This document shows, piece after piece, positions 16,485-26,221 of a DNA stretch of 55,369 bases. The position numbers were made by a program, and so were the translations under genes. The notes under the pieces are model-generated. The model made no database searches. It saw only the letters and a list, made by a program, of their open reading frames with translations, and was not told the origin of the DNA. The number at the start of each line of letters is the position of its first letter. Within the stretch, counting starts at the first letter, position 1. Source of the DNA: Hyphomicrobiaceae bacterium (GTDB taxonomy: Bacteria > Pseudomonadota > Alphaproteobacteria > Rhizobiales > Hyphomicrobiaceae); NCBI GenBank assembly GCA_025359165.1, contig JANYHG010000050.1, forward strand, positions 1 to 55,369, written 5' to 3'.

Positions 16485-17141
16485 TTACTCCGGTCGGGTC
16501 GGTGTCTTGCCAGACAACATAGAGGCGAAAAATTCGCTCATAATGGTCTGACTGCGTAAGGCCAGTCCCCACGGATTTGTCTGCGCGGAAAAGGTCATGC
16601 AGTGGAGGAACAAACGCGACATCGCCGCTGAGGCTTCGGCCGAGAGCCGGAGCGCTTCAAGTTGCGGATCCAGAGGGGGAGGGGTAGGACCGGATGCTTT
16701 ATCGGCGGTTGCCAGTAGTGGGGGTTCTGATCGCTGCGCCCAACGTGGCGTTTCACTCGCCGATGCCTCTGATGTGGCAGTTGTCGACTCGTGTGACGCT
16801 GCGGTGCGAGTGTCCTCGGGTTGGGGAGACTGCTTGATCGGTATCTCACGAGGTGGTGTGACTGGTTTTCGAGCAGGCTTTACTCGAGCACGGGTCAACG
16901 GTCGCGGTCGGCGCGTAACCTGTCGAGCCAGCGCCGGTTCAGGGGTGGTGGCTGAACCGATTTTGAGCTTCTCGCGCAATCGCCTGACGACAGAAGGGTC
17001 GGAGATGCCGGCGCGCCGGATGGCCGTCGTCGGCCGCAAGCCGGCTTCTGACGCCAGCAGGCTCATGACTTCGTTCAACGTTTGACTATCGTCGATGCCG
17101 GTGCCTTTTGGACGGCCGCGGGGGCGTGCAGTGCTGTTCAT
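16485..17141 (-). CDS. Putative DNA-binding protein with GRPKG motif and disordered linker
   Basis: The product is 218 residues. Three regions are visible. Residues 4-12 (TARPRGRPKGTG) resemble an AT-hook. Residues 15-60 (QTLNEVMSLLASEAGLRPTT... ISDPSVVRRLREKLK) look like a helix-turn-helix. The middle (about 65-150) is rich in Pro, Arg, Thr and Ser and probably disordered. The last ~50 residues form a helical segment ending in a TNPWG-containing motif, loosely like phasin-type proteins. I do not recognise a characterised family. ATG 17141 is preferred to 17216. A role as a nucleoid-associated or granule-associated regulator is a guess. Confidence 0.6.
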   Translation of the reverse strand: MNSTARPRGRPKGTGIDDSQTLNEVMSLLASEAGLRPTTAIRRAGISDPSVVRRLREKLKIGSATTPEPALARQVTRRPRPLTRARVKPARKPVTPPREIPIKQSPQPEDTRTAASHESTTATSEASASETPRWAQRSEPPLLATADKASGPTPPPLDPQLEALRLSAEASAAMSRLFLHCMTFSAQTNPWGLALRSQTIMSEFFASMLSGKTPTRPE

Positions 17142-17251
17142 CGGATTGCCCAAAGATGATATCGCGCGGTCCGCCGAAAGGACGTAAATAGCGCGATGCG
17201 CGGATGGTCTGGGCAAACATCCGGCGCGTTGATTTAATTTTGTAGGGATGA

Positions 17252-17291
17252 AAATACCCTCAATCCATAATAAGTCAACGGGATCGAGGGT
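17252..17291 (-). terminator. Intrinsic terminator of the PfkB-family kinase gene
   Basis: ACCCTCAATCC (17256-17266) pairs with GGATCGAGGGT (17281-17291) with one imperfect pair. On the minus strand the hairpin is followed by ATTTTC. It lies 23 bp beyond the stop at 17315. Confidence 0.6.
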
Positions 17292-17314
17292 TTAACTGTT
17301 CTGGTTGGCGAGAA

Positions 17315-18310
17315 TTAATGGCCTTTTGTTGCTGCTAGGCCTTTAAGCGACGTGGCTGGCCGGGCACCGGTGTGACTGATAATCTCCGCAGCAGCGATAC
17401 TGGCTAAGCGTCCAGCTTCCGCCAAGCCGAGGCCTTGCGTATAGCCGAATAAGAATCCGGCGGCGTAAAGATCGCCAGCGCCGGTCGTATCGACAACTTT
17501 AACGACTGGATCAATGGGAACGCTGATACTTTTCCCTGCGTGAAGCACCACAGAGCCGTGCGAACCGCGCGTCAACACCGCCAACTTCATATCGTTCGCG
17601 GCCAGTGCAGCGGCCCGATCGAAGTCCTTGGTTTCGTAGAGGGAGGTTATCTCACTTTCATTGGCAAAAATGATGTCAACGCCCTCGGCGATCAAAGTCT
17701 TGAACTCCACGCGGTGCCGATCGACGCAAAAGGCGTCTGAGAGGCTCAGCGCCACTTCACGCCCGGCCTCTTTGGCAATGCCCATGGCCTTGCGGAATGC
17801 CGCTTTGGCCTCCGGTCGGTCGAACAGGTAACCCTCGAGATAGAGAACCTTCGCGGAGGCGATCATGTCGGGCACGAGTTCAGTATCGCTCAGTTCGGTC
17901 GATATGCCGAGCAAGGTGTTCATTGTGCGCTCGCCATCGGGTGTGACCAGGATCAGTGATCGCGACGTCGGTGCGACGTTTCCGGCTTGGGGCTTGCCGG
18001 CAAAACTTACGCCCGCGCTTTTGATATCGTGGGCGAAAATACGTCCGAATTCATCGTCGGCAATCTTGCCGATGAAGCCCGCTTTGCCGCCGAAAGCGGC
18101 AACGCCGACGGCCGTGTTTGCTGCGGAACCGCCCGAGATCTCGATCGAGGGTCCCATGTCATTATAAAGGGCCGATATAGTCGCCTGGTCGACGAGGCGC
18201 ATGTGGCCTTTCGGGCAGTCGTGGGTGGTGAGGAAGCCGTCATCGCAATGCCCGATGATATCGACGATGGCGTTGCCGATGGCGAGGACGTCGAGCGTGG
18301 GGGTGGTCAT
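17315..18310 (-). CDS. PfkB-family carbohydrate/adenosine kinase
   Basis: The product is 331 residues. The ribokinase fold is complete: IGNAIVDIIG at the N-terminus, GGSAANTAVGVAAFGG near residue 59, and the PfkB signature DTTGAGDLYAAGFLFG near residue 280 with the anion hole and catalytic Asp. Family members in this order are usually annotated as adenosine kinase or sugar kinase. Substrate choice cannot be decided from the sequence, and adenosine is the most likely by resemblance. It is transcribed with or just after holA, 36 bp away on the same strand. A hairpin terminator follows its stop. Confidence 0.85.
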   Translation of the reverse strand: MTTPTLDVLAIGNAIVDIIGHCDDGFLTTHDCPKGHMRLVDQATISALYNDMGPSIEISGGSAANTAVGVAAFGGKAGFIGKIADDEFGRIFAHDIKSAGVSFAGKPQAGNVAPTSRSLILVTPDGERTMNTLLGISTELSDTELVPDMIASAKVLYLEGYLFDRPEAKAAFRKAMGIAKEAGREVALSLSDAFCVDRHRVEFKTLIAEGVDIIFANESEITSLYETKDFDRAAALAANDMKLAVLTRGSHGSVVLHAGKSISVPIDPVVKVVDTTGAGDLYAAGFLFGYTQGLGLAEAGRLASIAAAEIISHTGARPATSLKGLAATKGH

Positions 18311-18346
18311 TTAATTATCTCTCAGGGATGATAAATCGAATGATTT

Positions 18347-19381
18347 TCACCGGGGACGCGCAGACACCGCTGCAAGGCGTGCGAGATCCATGATGAGGCG
18401 GTCGGCTGCAAGGCTGTCGTCGATCGTGCTGCTGCGCGCGGTCCGTTGCGCGAACGTGATGCGATCCAAGGCACGCATCAGCTTTACCCCTGTCCAGGCT
18501 TGAACATGGCGAGTAAAAACGTCGCGCGTTTTAAAGTGCAGAGGCGGGCGGAGTGCGCGGACAGCGTTTTCCATCGAGCCGGTTTGTTCGAACGCTGCGC
18601 GAACGCGGTGCAGACGGTGGAAGTAACGCTGCGTTGCGATGATCAAGGCCTGAGGGCTTTCGCCTGACGACAAAGCGCGCTCCGACGCCGACAAGGCAAC
18701 CGCCAATTTGCCGTCAGCGGCCGCTGCAATCACTGTGTCGAGGGCGAGTTCGGAGGCGTCGCCGGTGGCCTCCTCGATGTCCGCCATTTCGATGCGAGAG
18801 CGTCCGTAGCAATACAGCGCCAGCTTCTCGACTTCGGCTCGCGACTGCGCGCGATCGGCACCCAGGCGGGTCACCAGCGCCTGTCTGGCTTCCTGTGAGA
18901 TATCGAGTTTGTAGGCGCTGAGCACGCTGCGAATGACGTTTTCGAGGTCGCGTTCGCCATCGGCGTAGCACGCGACGGCGGCAGCAATCGAGGATTTCTC
19001 GAACAGGCCGCGCAAGCCTTCATCCGGCTTCAGGTTGCCGGCCTCGAGTATCAGCAGGCCTTCAATCGGCGTTGCTAACAGGGGCGCAATGGCTGCGGCT
19101 GTTATGCGTCGACTGGCCGATGCCCTGACAATGCGGCGTCCGCCGAACATCGATATCGTGGTCAATTCGACAGCAAGGCGCCCGGGGTCCTGCTCGAGAT
19201 CGAGGTCGTCGATACGCAGGATTTCGCCCGCTGGTTTGCAGGCTGCTGCTGCCGCCTTGCTCGCCAAGGAGGCGCGTTCGGATACGAGTCCGTCGTCGCT
19301 GCCGAAAAATAGGATCGCTGCGATCTTGGCCGGCAGCGCTCGCAAAAACGAGTCCGCTTCGTGTGCCTTGACGGCGACCAT
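18347..19381 (-). CDS. holA: DNA polymerase III subunit delta
   Basis: The product is 344 residues. HolA is the clamp-loader subunit that opens the beta sliding clamp. The N-terminus AAILFFGSDDGLVSERASLA, FGGRRIVRASAS near residue 80 and the C-terminal TFAQRTARSSTID segment match the family, which is weakly conserved and lacks Walker motifs. It lies at the end of the leuS-lptE-holA run, a conserved alphaproteobacterial order, 101 bp after lptE. Confidence 0.93.
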   Translation of the reverse strand: MVAVKAHEADSFLRALPAKIAAILFFGSDDGLVSERASLASKAAAAACKPAGEILRIDDLDLEQDPGRLAVELTTISMFGGRRIVRASASRRITAAAIAPLLATPIEGLLILEAGNLKPDEGLRGLFEKSSIAAAVACYADGERDLENVIRSVLSAYKLDISQEARQALVTRLGADRAQSRAEVEKLALYCYGRSRIEMADIEEATGDASELALDTVIAAAADGKLAVALSASERALSSGESPQALIIATQRYFHRLHRVRAAFEQTGSMENAVRALRPPLHFKTRDVFTRHVQAWTGVKLMRALDRITFAQRTARSSTIDDSLAADRLIMDLARLAAVSARPR

Positions 19382-19482
19382 GGGATTTACGGCGCGTCGT
19401 GACGGGCCGCCCTCAATTCAGCTGGAGACGTCGCCCTCGGGTTACGACCTCAGCGTCTTCCGGGAGCGAACGTTTTGCGACA

Positions 19483-20064
19483 TCAGCTTGGTCGCGACAG
19501 GAAAGTCAGTACGCGCGTCTTGATCTCGTCCGAAACCGATTTTGCGACGCGATTTTCCGCGTCCTGGCGAGCACGAACGTTAGAATAAATCGAGTCGAAG
19601 CGATCGAAACTGCCGCGACCAAGACTGCGGCCCTCAAAAATTTTCTTCTTGGTCTGCAGATCGATCAATTGGTACCGGGCTTCCAGCTGGTAGACCTGAC
19701 TACCGGATGCACCCGTCGAATTGACGAGCGTGGTCAAGACGGTTTCTGTGATGATGATGTCGAGGCGGCGCTCGGGATTGACCGACTGCGTGCCGGTGGA
19801 GCGCTCAAAAATCAGTTCATTGCGGATGCGTTGGCCGACGCGGCCAGGAATGTTCGCGATTTCGACGGTGGCGAGACGTTGATCATAGGTTTGTCCGCCG
19901 GTCGAACCATACAGCGGCTGAAAGCCACCAGCGTTCGAACCACAACCCGATACGAGTATCGCCGAGAATCCCATTGCAGCTGCCAAAACTACGCGTATGC
20001 CGCAGCCGGCATTGCGCGGGCCGGCGTTTGCGGGGTTAGGCTCGAGTGCCTCACGCGACAACAT
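19483..20064 (-). CDS. lptE: LPS-assembly lipoprotein LptE
   Basis: The product is 193 residues. LptE plugs the LptD barrel that inserts lipopolysaccharide into the outer membrane. A lipoprotein signal is visible: a hydrophobic stretch and a lipobox ILVSGC near residue 41. It is followed by GGFQPLYG, the usual N-terminal family motif. The rest is a small alpha/beta domain ([20 protein letters not shown]). It starts 14 bp inside the end of leuS in another frame, so it is translationally coupled to leuS and precedes holA. Confidence 0.9.
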   Translation of the reverse strand: MLSREALEPNPANAGPRNAGCGIRVVLAAAMGFSAILVSGCGSNAGGFQPLYGSTGGQTYDQRLATVEIANIPGRVGQRIRNELIFERSTGTQSVNPERRLDIIITETVLTTLVNSTGASGSQVYQLEARYQLIDLQTKKKIFEGRSLGRGSFDRFDSIYSNVRARQDAENRVAKSVSDEIKTRVLTFLSRPS

Positions 20065-22699
20065 TGACGATCCTCTGTGGCACGACGATGATTTTCTTGA
20101 CAGTTTTGCCGTCTATCGCCTTGACCACCGTATCCAGCTGCAGCGCTAGGGCCTTCAGATCATCCTGCGAGAGGTCGCGGGACACTGTCAGCTCGTCGCG
20201 CCGTTTACCGTTGACCTGTACGGCGATGGTGACGGTATCGTCAATGAGTAAGGCGGCTTCGGCAAGGGGCCAGGGTGCGTCTGCGATCAGGGTGTGCTTT
20301 CCGAGCCTCGCCCAGCAGTGTTCCGCCAAGTGCGGCATCATCGGGGCGAGTAGCTGGACCAGGATCTCCGTGGCTTCACGGACGGCGACGCGCAAGGCGG
20401 GATCGGGTTTCTGCAGCGCGGCCGAAAGTGCGTTGGTGAGCTCGTAGAGACCGGCAACTGCGACGTTGAAACGAAGGCCTTCGATATTCTGGCCGACGGC
20501 GTGAAGAGTTTTATGCGCGATACGGCGAAGATCAAGTGCCTCCGGAGAATAAATCCCGGGTATTTCACCTCCGTCCGTGTTTCGATCCGCCACGTCGTCG
20601 ACGATACGCCAAACGCGTTGAATGAAGCGATTGGCACCTTTTACGCCGTCTTCAGTCCAGATGACGTCGCGCTCAGGTGGGCTGTCGGAAAGAACAAACC
20701 AACGCGCGCAATCGGCTCCGTAGTGAGCGATGATGTCGTCGGGGTCGACCAGGTTCTTCTTCGACTTCGACATCTTTTCGATCGAGCCGATTATGACTGG
20801 TTTGCCGGTCGCGGCTTCGGTTGCGATGCGGGCGTCGCCTTCACCTTCGAAGCGGACGTCGGTCGGCAGAAGCCACTGTGGTGGCTCGATGCCGGCACGG
20901 CGATAGGTTTCGTGGACGACCATGCCTTGCGTGAAAAGTGCATCGAATGGCTCTGCAAGGTTTTTCTGCAGATGGCCGGTGGCACCCATGGCGCGGGCAA
21001 AAAAGCGCGAATACAGCAGATGTAAAATGGCATGTTCGATGCCGCCAATATATTGGTCGACGGGAAGCCAATAGTTTGCCGCGGCCTGATCGGTCGGCGT
21101 TTTGGCATCAGGTGCGGTGAAGCGTACGAAGTACCAGGAACTGTCGACAAACGTGTCCATGGTGTCGGTTTCGCGCAATGCCGGAGCTGCGCATTTCGGA
21201 CACGTGACATGCTTCCACGTCGGGTGGCGATCGAGCGGATTGCCGGGCATGTCGAAGGTGGCGTCTTCCGGTAGCGTGACTGGCAGATCGTCGGTCGGTA
21301 CCGGGACGATGCCACAGGCGGTGCAATGAACAACCGGAATGGGGCAGCCCCAGTAGCGCTGTCTCGAGATGCTCCAATCGCGCAGCTTGAAATTGACCTT
21401 GCGAGCAGCAACGGGACCCGCGCCTAATTTTTCTCCGCCAAGTTTGGAGGCTACGATGTCGAAGGCGACCTTCGGAGTCATGCCGTCGAGCTCGCGTGAG
21501 TTGATCATGACGCCGTCGTCGGTATAGGCGAGGCCCTCATGGATCTTTGAGAGGGCTTGGCTGCGCGCCGGTTCGTCTTTTGGGACAACGACAGCAATTA
21601 TAGGGAGATTGTATTGGCGCGCGAACTGGATATCGCGTTGATCGCCTGACGGACAGCCGAAGATGGCACCGGTGCCATACTCCATCAGAACGAAGTTGGC
21701 GACGTAGACCGGAACTCGCCAATTCGGGTCGAGGGGATGTAAAGCCTTGATTCCGGTGTCGAAGCCTTTTTTCTCCGCTGTTTCGACGTCGGCTGCGGAG
21801 GTACCCATGCGACGACACTCGTCGCAGAAGGCCGCCAGCTCGGGATTTTTCTCCGCTGCTGCTTTAGCTAGCGGATGATCCGGCGCGACGGCCATAAACG
21901 ATGCGCCATAAAGCGTGTCCGGTCGCGTGGTGAAGATTTCAAGCTCGGTATGACCCGCCGGTGCCGTGGTTGCATCGAGCTTCCAGCGGATCATCAACCC
22001 TTCCGAGCGACCGATCCAGTTTTCCTGCATGACGCGGACTTTCTCCGGCCATTTATCGAGTCTTTTCAGACTGTTGATGAGGTCGTCGGCGTAGTCGGTG
22101 ATTTTGAACGCCCATTGCAGGCGTTCGCGTAATTCGACGGTTGCGCCGGAGCGCCAGCCTTTGCCGTCGATGACCTGTTCGTTGGCGAGAACGGTCTGGT
22201 CGACGGGGTCCCAATTGACCTTGGAAGATTTCCGGTAGGCAAGGCCTTTCGAGACCATGTCCAGGAAAAGATGTTGCTGATGGACATAGTAGGAGGGGTC
22301 GCAGGTGGCGATTTCGCGGCTCCAGTCGAGCGACAACCCCATCGATTTCAACTGGGTCTTCATCGCGGCGATATTTTCGTAGGTCCATTTGCCCGGGTGG
22401 ACCTTGCGCTCGGCAGCAGCATTTTCTGCGGGGAGGCCGAACGCATCCCAGCCCATGGGATGCAGGACGTTGAAGCCTTTGGCCCTTTTGTAGCGTGCCA
22501 AGACGTCGCCCATCGTATAGTTGCGCACGTGCCCCATATGGATGCGCCCGGAAGGATAGGGGAACATCTCAAGCACATAGCACTTGGGTTTGCCTGGGTC
22601 GGTGCGGGTTTTGAAGACTTCGCCCTGCTCCCATTTCTGCTGCCAATGCTGTTCGCTGGCGGGGGCGTTGTAACGTTCTCGTTGGGTTTCGTCGGCCAT
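20051..22699 (-). CDS. leuS: Leucyl-tRNA synthetase
   Basis: The product is 882 residues, of the class I bacterial type. The HIGH-like motif HMGH lies in [18 protein letters not shown] near residue 51. KMSKSKKN near residue 640 is the KMSKS loop. Between them are the CP1 editing domain ([16 protein letters not shown]) and a zinc-type CPKC cysteine set. It charges tRNA-Leu and edits mischarged products. The start is ATG 22699. It is divergent from yggS with 78 bp between, which must hold both promoters. Confidence 0.98.
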   Translation of the reverse strand: MADETQRERYNAPASEQHWQQKWEQGEVFKTRTDPGKPKCYVLEMFPYPSGRIHMGHVRNYTMGDVLARYKRAKGFNVLHPMGWDAFGLPAENAAAERKVHPGKWTYENIAAMKTQLKSMGLSLDWSREIATCDPSYYVHQQHLFLDMVSKGLAYRKSSKVNWDPVDQTVLANEQVIDGKGWRSGATVELRERLQWAFKITDYADDLINSLKRLDKWPEKVRVMQENWIGRSEGLMIRWKLDATTAPAGHTELEIFTTRPDTLYGASFMAVAPDHPLAKAAAEKNPELAAFCDECRRMGTSAADVETAEKKGFDTGIKALHPLDPNWRVPVYVANFVLMEYGTGAIFGCPSGDQRDIQFARQYNLPIIAVVVPKDEPARSQALSKIHEGLAYTDDGVMINSRELDGMTPKVAFDIVASKLGGEKLGAGPVAARKVNFKLRDWSISRQRYWGCPIPVVHCTACGIVPVPTDDLPVTLPEDATFDMPGNPLDRHPTWKHVTCPKCAAPALRETDTMDTFVDSSWYFVRFTAPDAKTPTDQAAANYWLPVDQYIGGIEHAILHLLYSRFFARAMGATGHLQKNLAEPFDALFTQGMVVHETYRRAGIEPPQWLLPTDVRFEGEGDARIATEAATGKPVIIGSIEKMSKSKKNLVDPDDIIAHYGADCARWFVLSDSPPERDVIWTEDGVKGANRFIQRVWRIVDDVADRNTDGGEIPGIYSPEALDLRRIAHKTLHAVGQNIEGLRFNVAVAGLYELTNALSAALQKPDPALRVAVREATEILVQLLAPMMPHLAEHCWARLGKHTLIADAPWPLAEAALLIDDTVTIAVQVNGKRRDELTVSRDLSQDDLKALALQLDTVVKAIDGKTVKKIIVVPQRIVNVVA

Positions 22700-22777
22700 G
22701 GACGGCGGTCTCTTTGCAAAGGCGATGCGTTGCAGCGTAAAGAGCCTGAAAGTGCTTAGGGGTCAAGGATGGGTCGA

Positions 22778-23452
22778 ATGCCGGATCAATCGTCAAGTGT
22801 CGCGGGTTTGCAGGATGTCCAGGCGCGTATGGCTCGAGCAGCACACGATGCAGCGCGGGCCGTGGATGCGGTGACGCTGGTGGCGGTGTCGAAGACCTAC
22901 GAGGCACCGGATATCCTGCCGATGTTGGAGGCGGGGCAGCGGGTGTTCGGCGAAAACCGCGTGCAGGAGGCAAAGGCAAAGTGGCCCGCGCTCAAGGCGC
23001 AGTATGCGGACGTCACGTTGCATCTAATCGGGCCTCTGCAGTCCAACAAGGCAGCCGAGGCGGTAGCGCTGTTTGACTGTATCGAGACGATCGACCGGCC
23101 GAAAATCGCGCAGGCGGTAGCGGCCGAAATGGGGAAACAGGGCCGCGCGCTGGAGTTGTTCGTGCAGATCAATACAGGCGAGGAGCCGCAAAAGGCAGGC
23201 ATCGCGCCGAAAGAAGCCAAGTCCTTCGTGCACTATTGTCGCGATGAACTGAAACTGAAGGTTGCCGGGTTGATGTGCATTCCGCCGGCGGAAGATATGG
23301 CGGCACCTCACTTTGCGCTGCTGGCCAAGATGGCGATGGAACTAGGTCTGCCGAAGCTCAGCATGGGAATGAGCAGCGATTTCGAGTGTGCCATCAGTCT
23401 GGGTGCGACGCATGTGCGGGTGGGAAGTGCGATCTTCGGCGCGCGCGTCTAG
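22778..23452 (+). CDS. YggS-type PLP homeostasis protein
   Basis: The product is 224 residues. It belongs to the alanine-racemase-N-like fold that binds pyridoxal 5'-phosphate without known catalysis and keeps free PLP balanced. The PLP lysine lies in LVAVSKTYEAPDILP near residue 37. FGENRVQEAKAKW, LIGPLQSNKA and the C-terminal SMGMSSDFECAISLGATHVR with VGSAIFGAR are diagnostic. I chose ATG 22778 because AAGGA lies 9 nt before it. An ATG at 22769 is in frame but sits directly on that site. In many alphaproteobacteria it also adjoins leuS. Confidence 0.92.
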   Translation: MPDQSSSVAGLQDVQARMARAAHDAARAVDAVTLVAVSKTYEAPDILPMLEAGQRVFGENRVQEAKAKWPALKAQYADVTLHLIGPLQSNKAAEAVALFDCIETIDRPKIAQAVAAEMGKQGRALELFVQINTGEEPQKAGIAPKEAKSFVHYCRDELKLKVAGLMCIPPAEDMAAPHFALLAKMAMELGLPKLSMGMSSDFECAISLGATHVRVGSAIFGARV

Positions 23453-23595
23453 CTGCGCCCGGTAGTCGATACGCTATCCCCAGCTTTCTCGTCGGCATGC
23501 TCACTTTGCTCATGGGGGCGGTGGTAGCGTCTGAACAGTGATTCGGCCCGGCTGTGAGTGTTTGGTGTTCCGGCCTCAAAACAGGAAACAGCACA

Positions 23596-24528
23596 ATGGC
23601 GGACGGAAGTCAGGCACGCGACATCGAATCGAGCCAGGCTGCGGCGGATGCCGCACGCGAAGCGCGCGCCGACGTGAAAAAGCCGATTTCAGTCTCGAAA
23701 GCGAAAGAAGCTGTCGCCGAGGCCAAGGCTGCCAAAGGTCTGCCGGCGCATGCATCGCGGCAAGTGAAGGCTGGCAATGAATTTCACGAATTCAACGTCG
23801 ATGTCTGGATCACCAATTTCAACTCGGTCGAGTTCGGTTTCTGGCGGCGCGATCGAAACAAGGCGAAATCGCGTCAGTTCACGTCCGACATGGATATCTT
23901 CGCCGAGGTGATCGAGAACGGCGAACGCACAGGTTTGCTCGGCTATCGCGAGGAACTGTGGAAGCAGAAAACCGGCATGGATAAACGGCTCGTGTTTAAG
24001 CTGTTCAACGAAAGCTTGAACTGGCGCGCGACGATGGACTTGATGCTGGCGCGCTCGCTGCAGCTGACGTTTGGTGCGAAGGGGATGCCGGTCATCGCAT
24101 TTTCGGCAAATCTGAACGACCACGATTTCATGATCTATATCGAGCGCAGTGCGCACAAATGGCCGTTGTTGCCCGAAAACTGGTCGTTCACGATCATGGA
24201 AGACGGCGTGCCGCAATTCTATCGATTGCGGCGTGACTTGATCGACTTCGCAGGCGACTACACGCTGTACAACCAGAATAACCAACAAATCGGTCGTATC
24301 ACGGGACGTTTGCTGTCGTTCGGCAAATGGCGCGGTCGCGTCAAACGCGAGCATGCGGACAAGCGTCTGGTCATGGCGCTGCAGTTGTTCTGCGGCATGC
24401 TGGCGTTTAATCGGGGTTGCCGCAAACATCTGAAAGCTTTGGCGGTGGATGTTGCAGCAGGGCGTATCAAACCGAAGATCGAGAAGCAGGAAGCAGATCT
24501 CTATCTCAATCCGCGGCGGGTCCGGTGA
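23596..24528 (+). CDS. Conserved hypothetical protein
   Basis: The product is 310 residues. I do not recognise the family. There is no signal peptide or membrane helix. The first ~60 residues are Ala/Lys/Glu-rich and probably helical or disordered (KAKEAVAEAKAAKG). Residues ~75-310 look like a beta-rich globular domain with many aromatics (EFGFWRRDRNKAKSR, DYTLYNQNNQQIGR). The stretch with YTLYNQNNQQIGRITGR is reminiscent of phospholipid-scramblase/tubby-like folds, but this is not secure. ATG 23596 follows AGGAA by 9 nt, so a longer start at 23554 is unlikely. It stands alone, convergent with a monooxygenase gene 19 bp away. Confidence 0.7.
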   Translation: MADGSQARDIESSQAAADAAREARADVKKPISVSKAKEAVAEAKAAKGLPAHASRQVKAGNEFHEFNVDVWITNFNSVEFGFWRRDRNKAKSRQFTSDMDIFAEVIENGERTGLLGYREELWKQKTGMDKRLVFKLFNESLNWRATMDLMLARSLQLTFGAKGMPVIAFSANLNDHDFMIYIERSAHKWPLLPENWSFTIMEDGVPQFYRLRRDLIDFAGDYTLYNQNNQQIGRITGRLLSFGKWRGRVKREHADKRLVMALQLFCGMLAFNRGCRKHLKALAVDVAAGRIKPKIEKQEADLYLNPRRVR

Positions 24529-24547
24529 GCTGAGCGAGGCCGGACTG

Positions 24548-25786
24548 CTAAACGGGCTGGTCGGCTTTCAGGCCGACGAGCCGGTTCGGCGATTGGTGCG
24601 TGACAATCCCGGTTTTGAGACCGGAAAGAGTGCGGATCATTTCCCGGCGCAGGTATGGGATGCGCGCCATGGGTGCGAAGCACGCATCGCGGATCGAACC
24701 GGCAAGGCGGCTGTCGGACTGAAAAAATGGCGTGAGCCATCGACTGGCCAAACCGTAGAAGCGCGTGTGACTGTGGCGGAATTCGGCATACGCAACGAGC
24801 GCGTCGTCGATTTTGGCGTGCGCGTCGAGGCAATCGGCGAGGATGACGGCGTCCACGAGTGCGAGGTTGGCACCCTGTCCGAGTTGCGGACTGGCAGCAC
24901 GCGCGCTGTCGCCGACGAAGGCCAAGCGATCGGCGTACGGTACTGTGAGCCAAACGTCGGCATACGACGCTGCGGCGAGATCGGAATGACCGGAGAATTG
25001 TTCGACAACAGGTGCTGCCGCTGGCCAGAGCGCCGTAACCTCATTCCGCCAGCCGGCAAAATCGCTCGACCGCCATGCGGCGAAATCGACGACACGGAGG
25101 CTCCAGAAAAATGCCGAGAGCGGCTGCGTGGTGCCGGGTAAATGGCCGATGGGCAGCAGACCGGCCATTCTTTTCGCACCGTCGTAGCGCTGGGTGAGCC
25201 TGTGTTTGTGTGGCCATTCTGAGGGTTCGGGCACGACGCCCCAAACGGCACCGTACGCATAGGGTTTGTCGAGGACGACGACGGCATGGGCCTTGCGCAG
25301 GGACGAGTGCAGGCCGGTTGCGTCGATGACGAGATCGTAGGCGCCACGAGACATGCCGGCAGCGTCTGCGATCAGACGTTTGTCGCGCGCTATACTGCTC
25401 GATGTGATGTCGGCGGCAGCCGCTATCGGGATGCCGAGGCGCTCGCGTTCAGCGTCGAGAATGTGGAACAGCGCGCCGCGATGCATGCCGAGACCGAACA
25501 TATCCGGCCCGAGAGCCGCATATTCGATGTCGAAAATAGTTCGGCCCGTGCTGGTGTGACCCGCTATGCCTCGCAGCGTGCGACTGTGGGTCAGAGCTGG
25601 ACCGAGCAAACCAAGGCGTGCGAGCGCCGACTGACCAGTAGGTTGCAAAATCAAACCCGAACCGACAGGGCGGGGGAGGGCAACTTTTTCGAAAATCGTT
25701 ACGTTGTGGCCGAAGTTCCTCAAGGCGATCGCCGAAGCAAGGCCGCCGATGCCGGAACCACAAACGGCAATTTCGAGAGTGCGCAT
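24548..25786 (-). CDS. FAD-dependent monooxygenase (PHBH fold)
   Basis: The product is 412 residues. The ADP-binding motif CGSGIGGLASAIALRNFGH opens the protein. A GD motif (DRLAFVGDSARAASPQLGQG) near residue 290 binds FAD ribityl, and YDLVIDATGLHSSLR near 150 is the DG-type motif of class A flavoprotein hydroxylases. Members hydroxylate aromatic or polyprenyl rings using NAD(P)H and oxygen. The substrate is unknown. The canonical GDAAH is changed to GDSAR, so the ring-facing residues differ from UbiH-type enzymes. It is divergent from the DUF1304 gene. Confidence 0.83.
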   Translation of the reverse strand: MRTLEIAVCGSGIGGLASAIALRNFGHNVTIFEKVALPRPVGSGLILQPTGQSALARLGLLGPALTHSRTLRGIAGHTSTGRTIFDIEYAALGPDMFGLGMHRGALFHILDAERERLGIPIAAAADITSSSIARDKRLIADAAGMSRGAYDLVIDATGLHSSLRKAHAVVVLDKPYAYGAVWGVVPEPSEWPHKHRLTQRYDGAKRMAGLLPIGHLPGTTQPLSAFFWSLRVVDFAAWRSSDFAGWRNEVTALWPAAAPVVEQFSGHSDLAAASYADVWLTVPYADRLAFVGDSARAASPQLGQGANLALVDAVILADCLDAHAKIDDALVAYAEFRHSHTRFYGLASRWLTPFFQSDSRLAGSIRDACFAPMARIPYLRREMIRTLSGLKTGIVTHQSPNRLVGLKADQPV

Positions 25787-25861
25787 GAGCGAGATGGGTT
25801 TCGTGAGGCCGCCGCGACGGACTAGTATCGGTCAGCAGATGTTTTCGAAGGGGAGCTTAGC

Positions 25862-26221
25862 ATGGCTTGGATCGGGTTTTTGCTTGCGGGATGTGTGGCG
25901 CTCGAACACATCGGTATCATGGTGCTGGAGATGTTCTACTGGACCTCGCCAGTGGGGATGAAGGCGTTCAATCTGACGCCAGAGATAGCGATGGCGTCGC
26001 AAACGCTCGCGGCAAATCAGGGCCTTTATAACGGATTTCTGGCGGCAGGGCTCATCTGGGCCCTGATCAGCGGGAAAAGCGATGTGAGACTATTTTTTCT
26101 GTGCTGCGTCATCGTTGCGGGTATTTTCGGTGCGGCGACCGCGAAGCCTTCGATCCTGTTCGTGCAAGCGTTACCTGCCGCACTGGCGCTGGCTGCAAGT
26201 CTGGTGAGGTCGAAAATTTAG
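25862..26221 (+). CDS. DUF1304 membrane protein
   Basis: The product is 119 residues with about four short hydrophobic helices. The family pattern LEHIGIMVLEMFYW at the N-terminus and NQGLYNGFLAAGL in the middle match DUF1304, an inner-membrane family of unknown role. A good ribosome site (AAGGGGAG) precedes ATG 25862. Its TAG stop overlaps the TAA stop of the convergent UbiH-like gene. Confidence 0.8.
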   Translation: MAWIGFLLAGCVALEHIGIMVLEMFYWTSPVGMKAFNLTPEIAMASQTLAANQGLYNGFLAAGLIWALISGKSDVRLFFLCCVIVAGIFGAATAKPSILFVQALPAALALAASLVRSKI

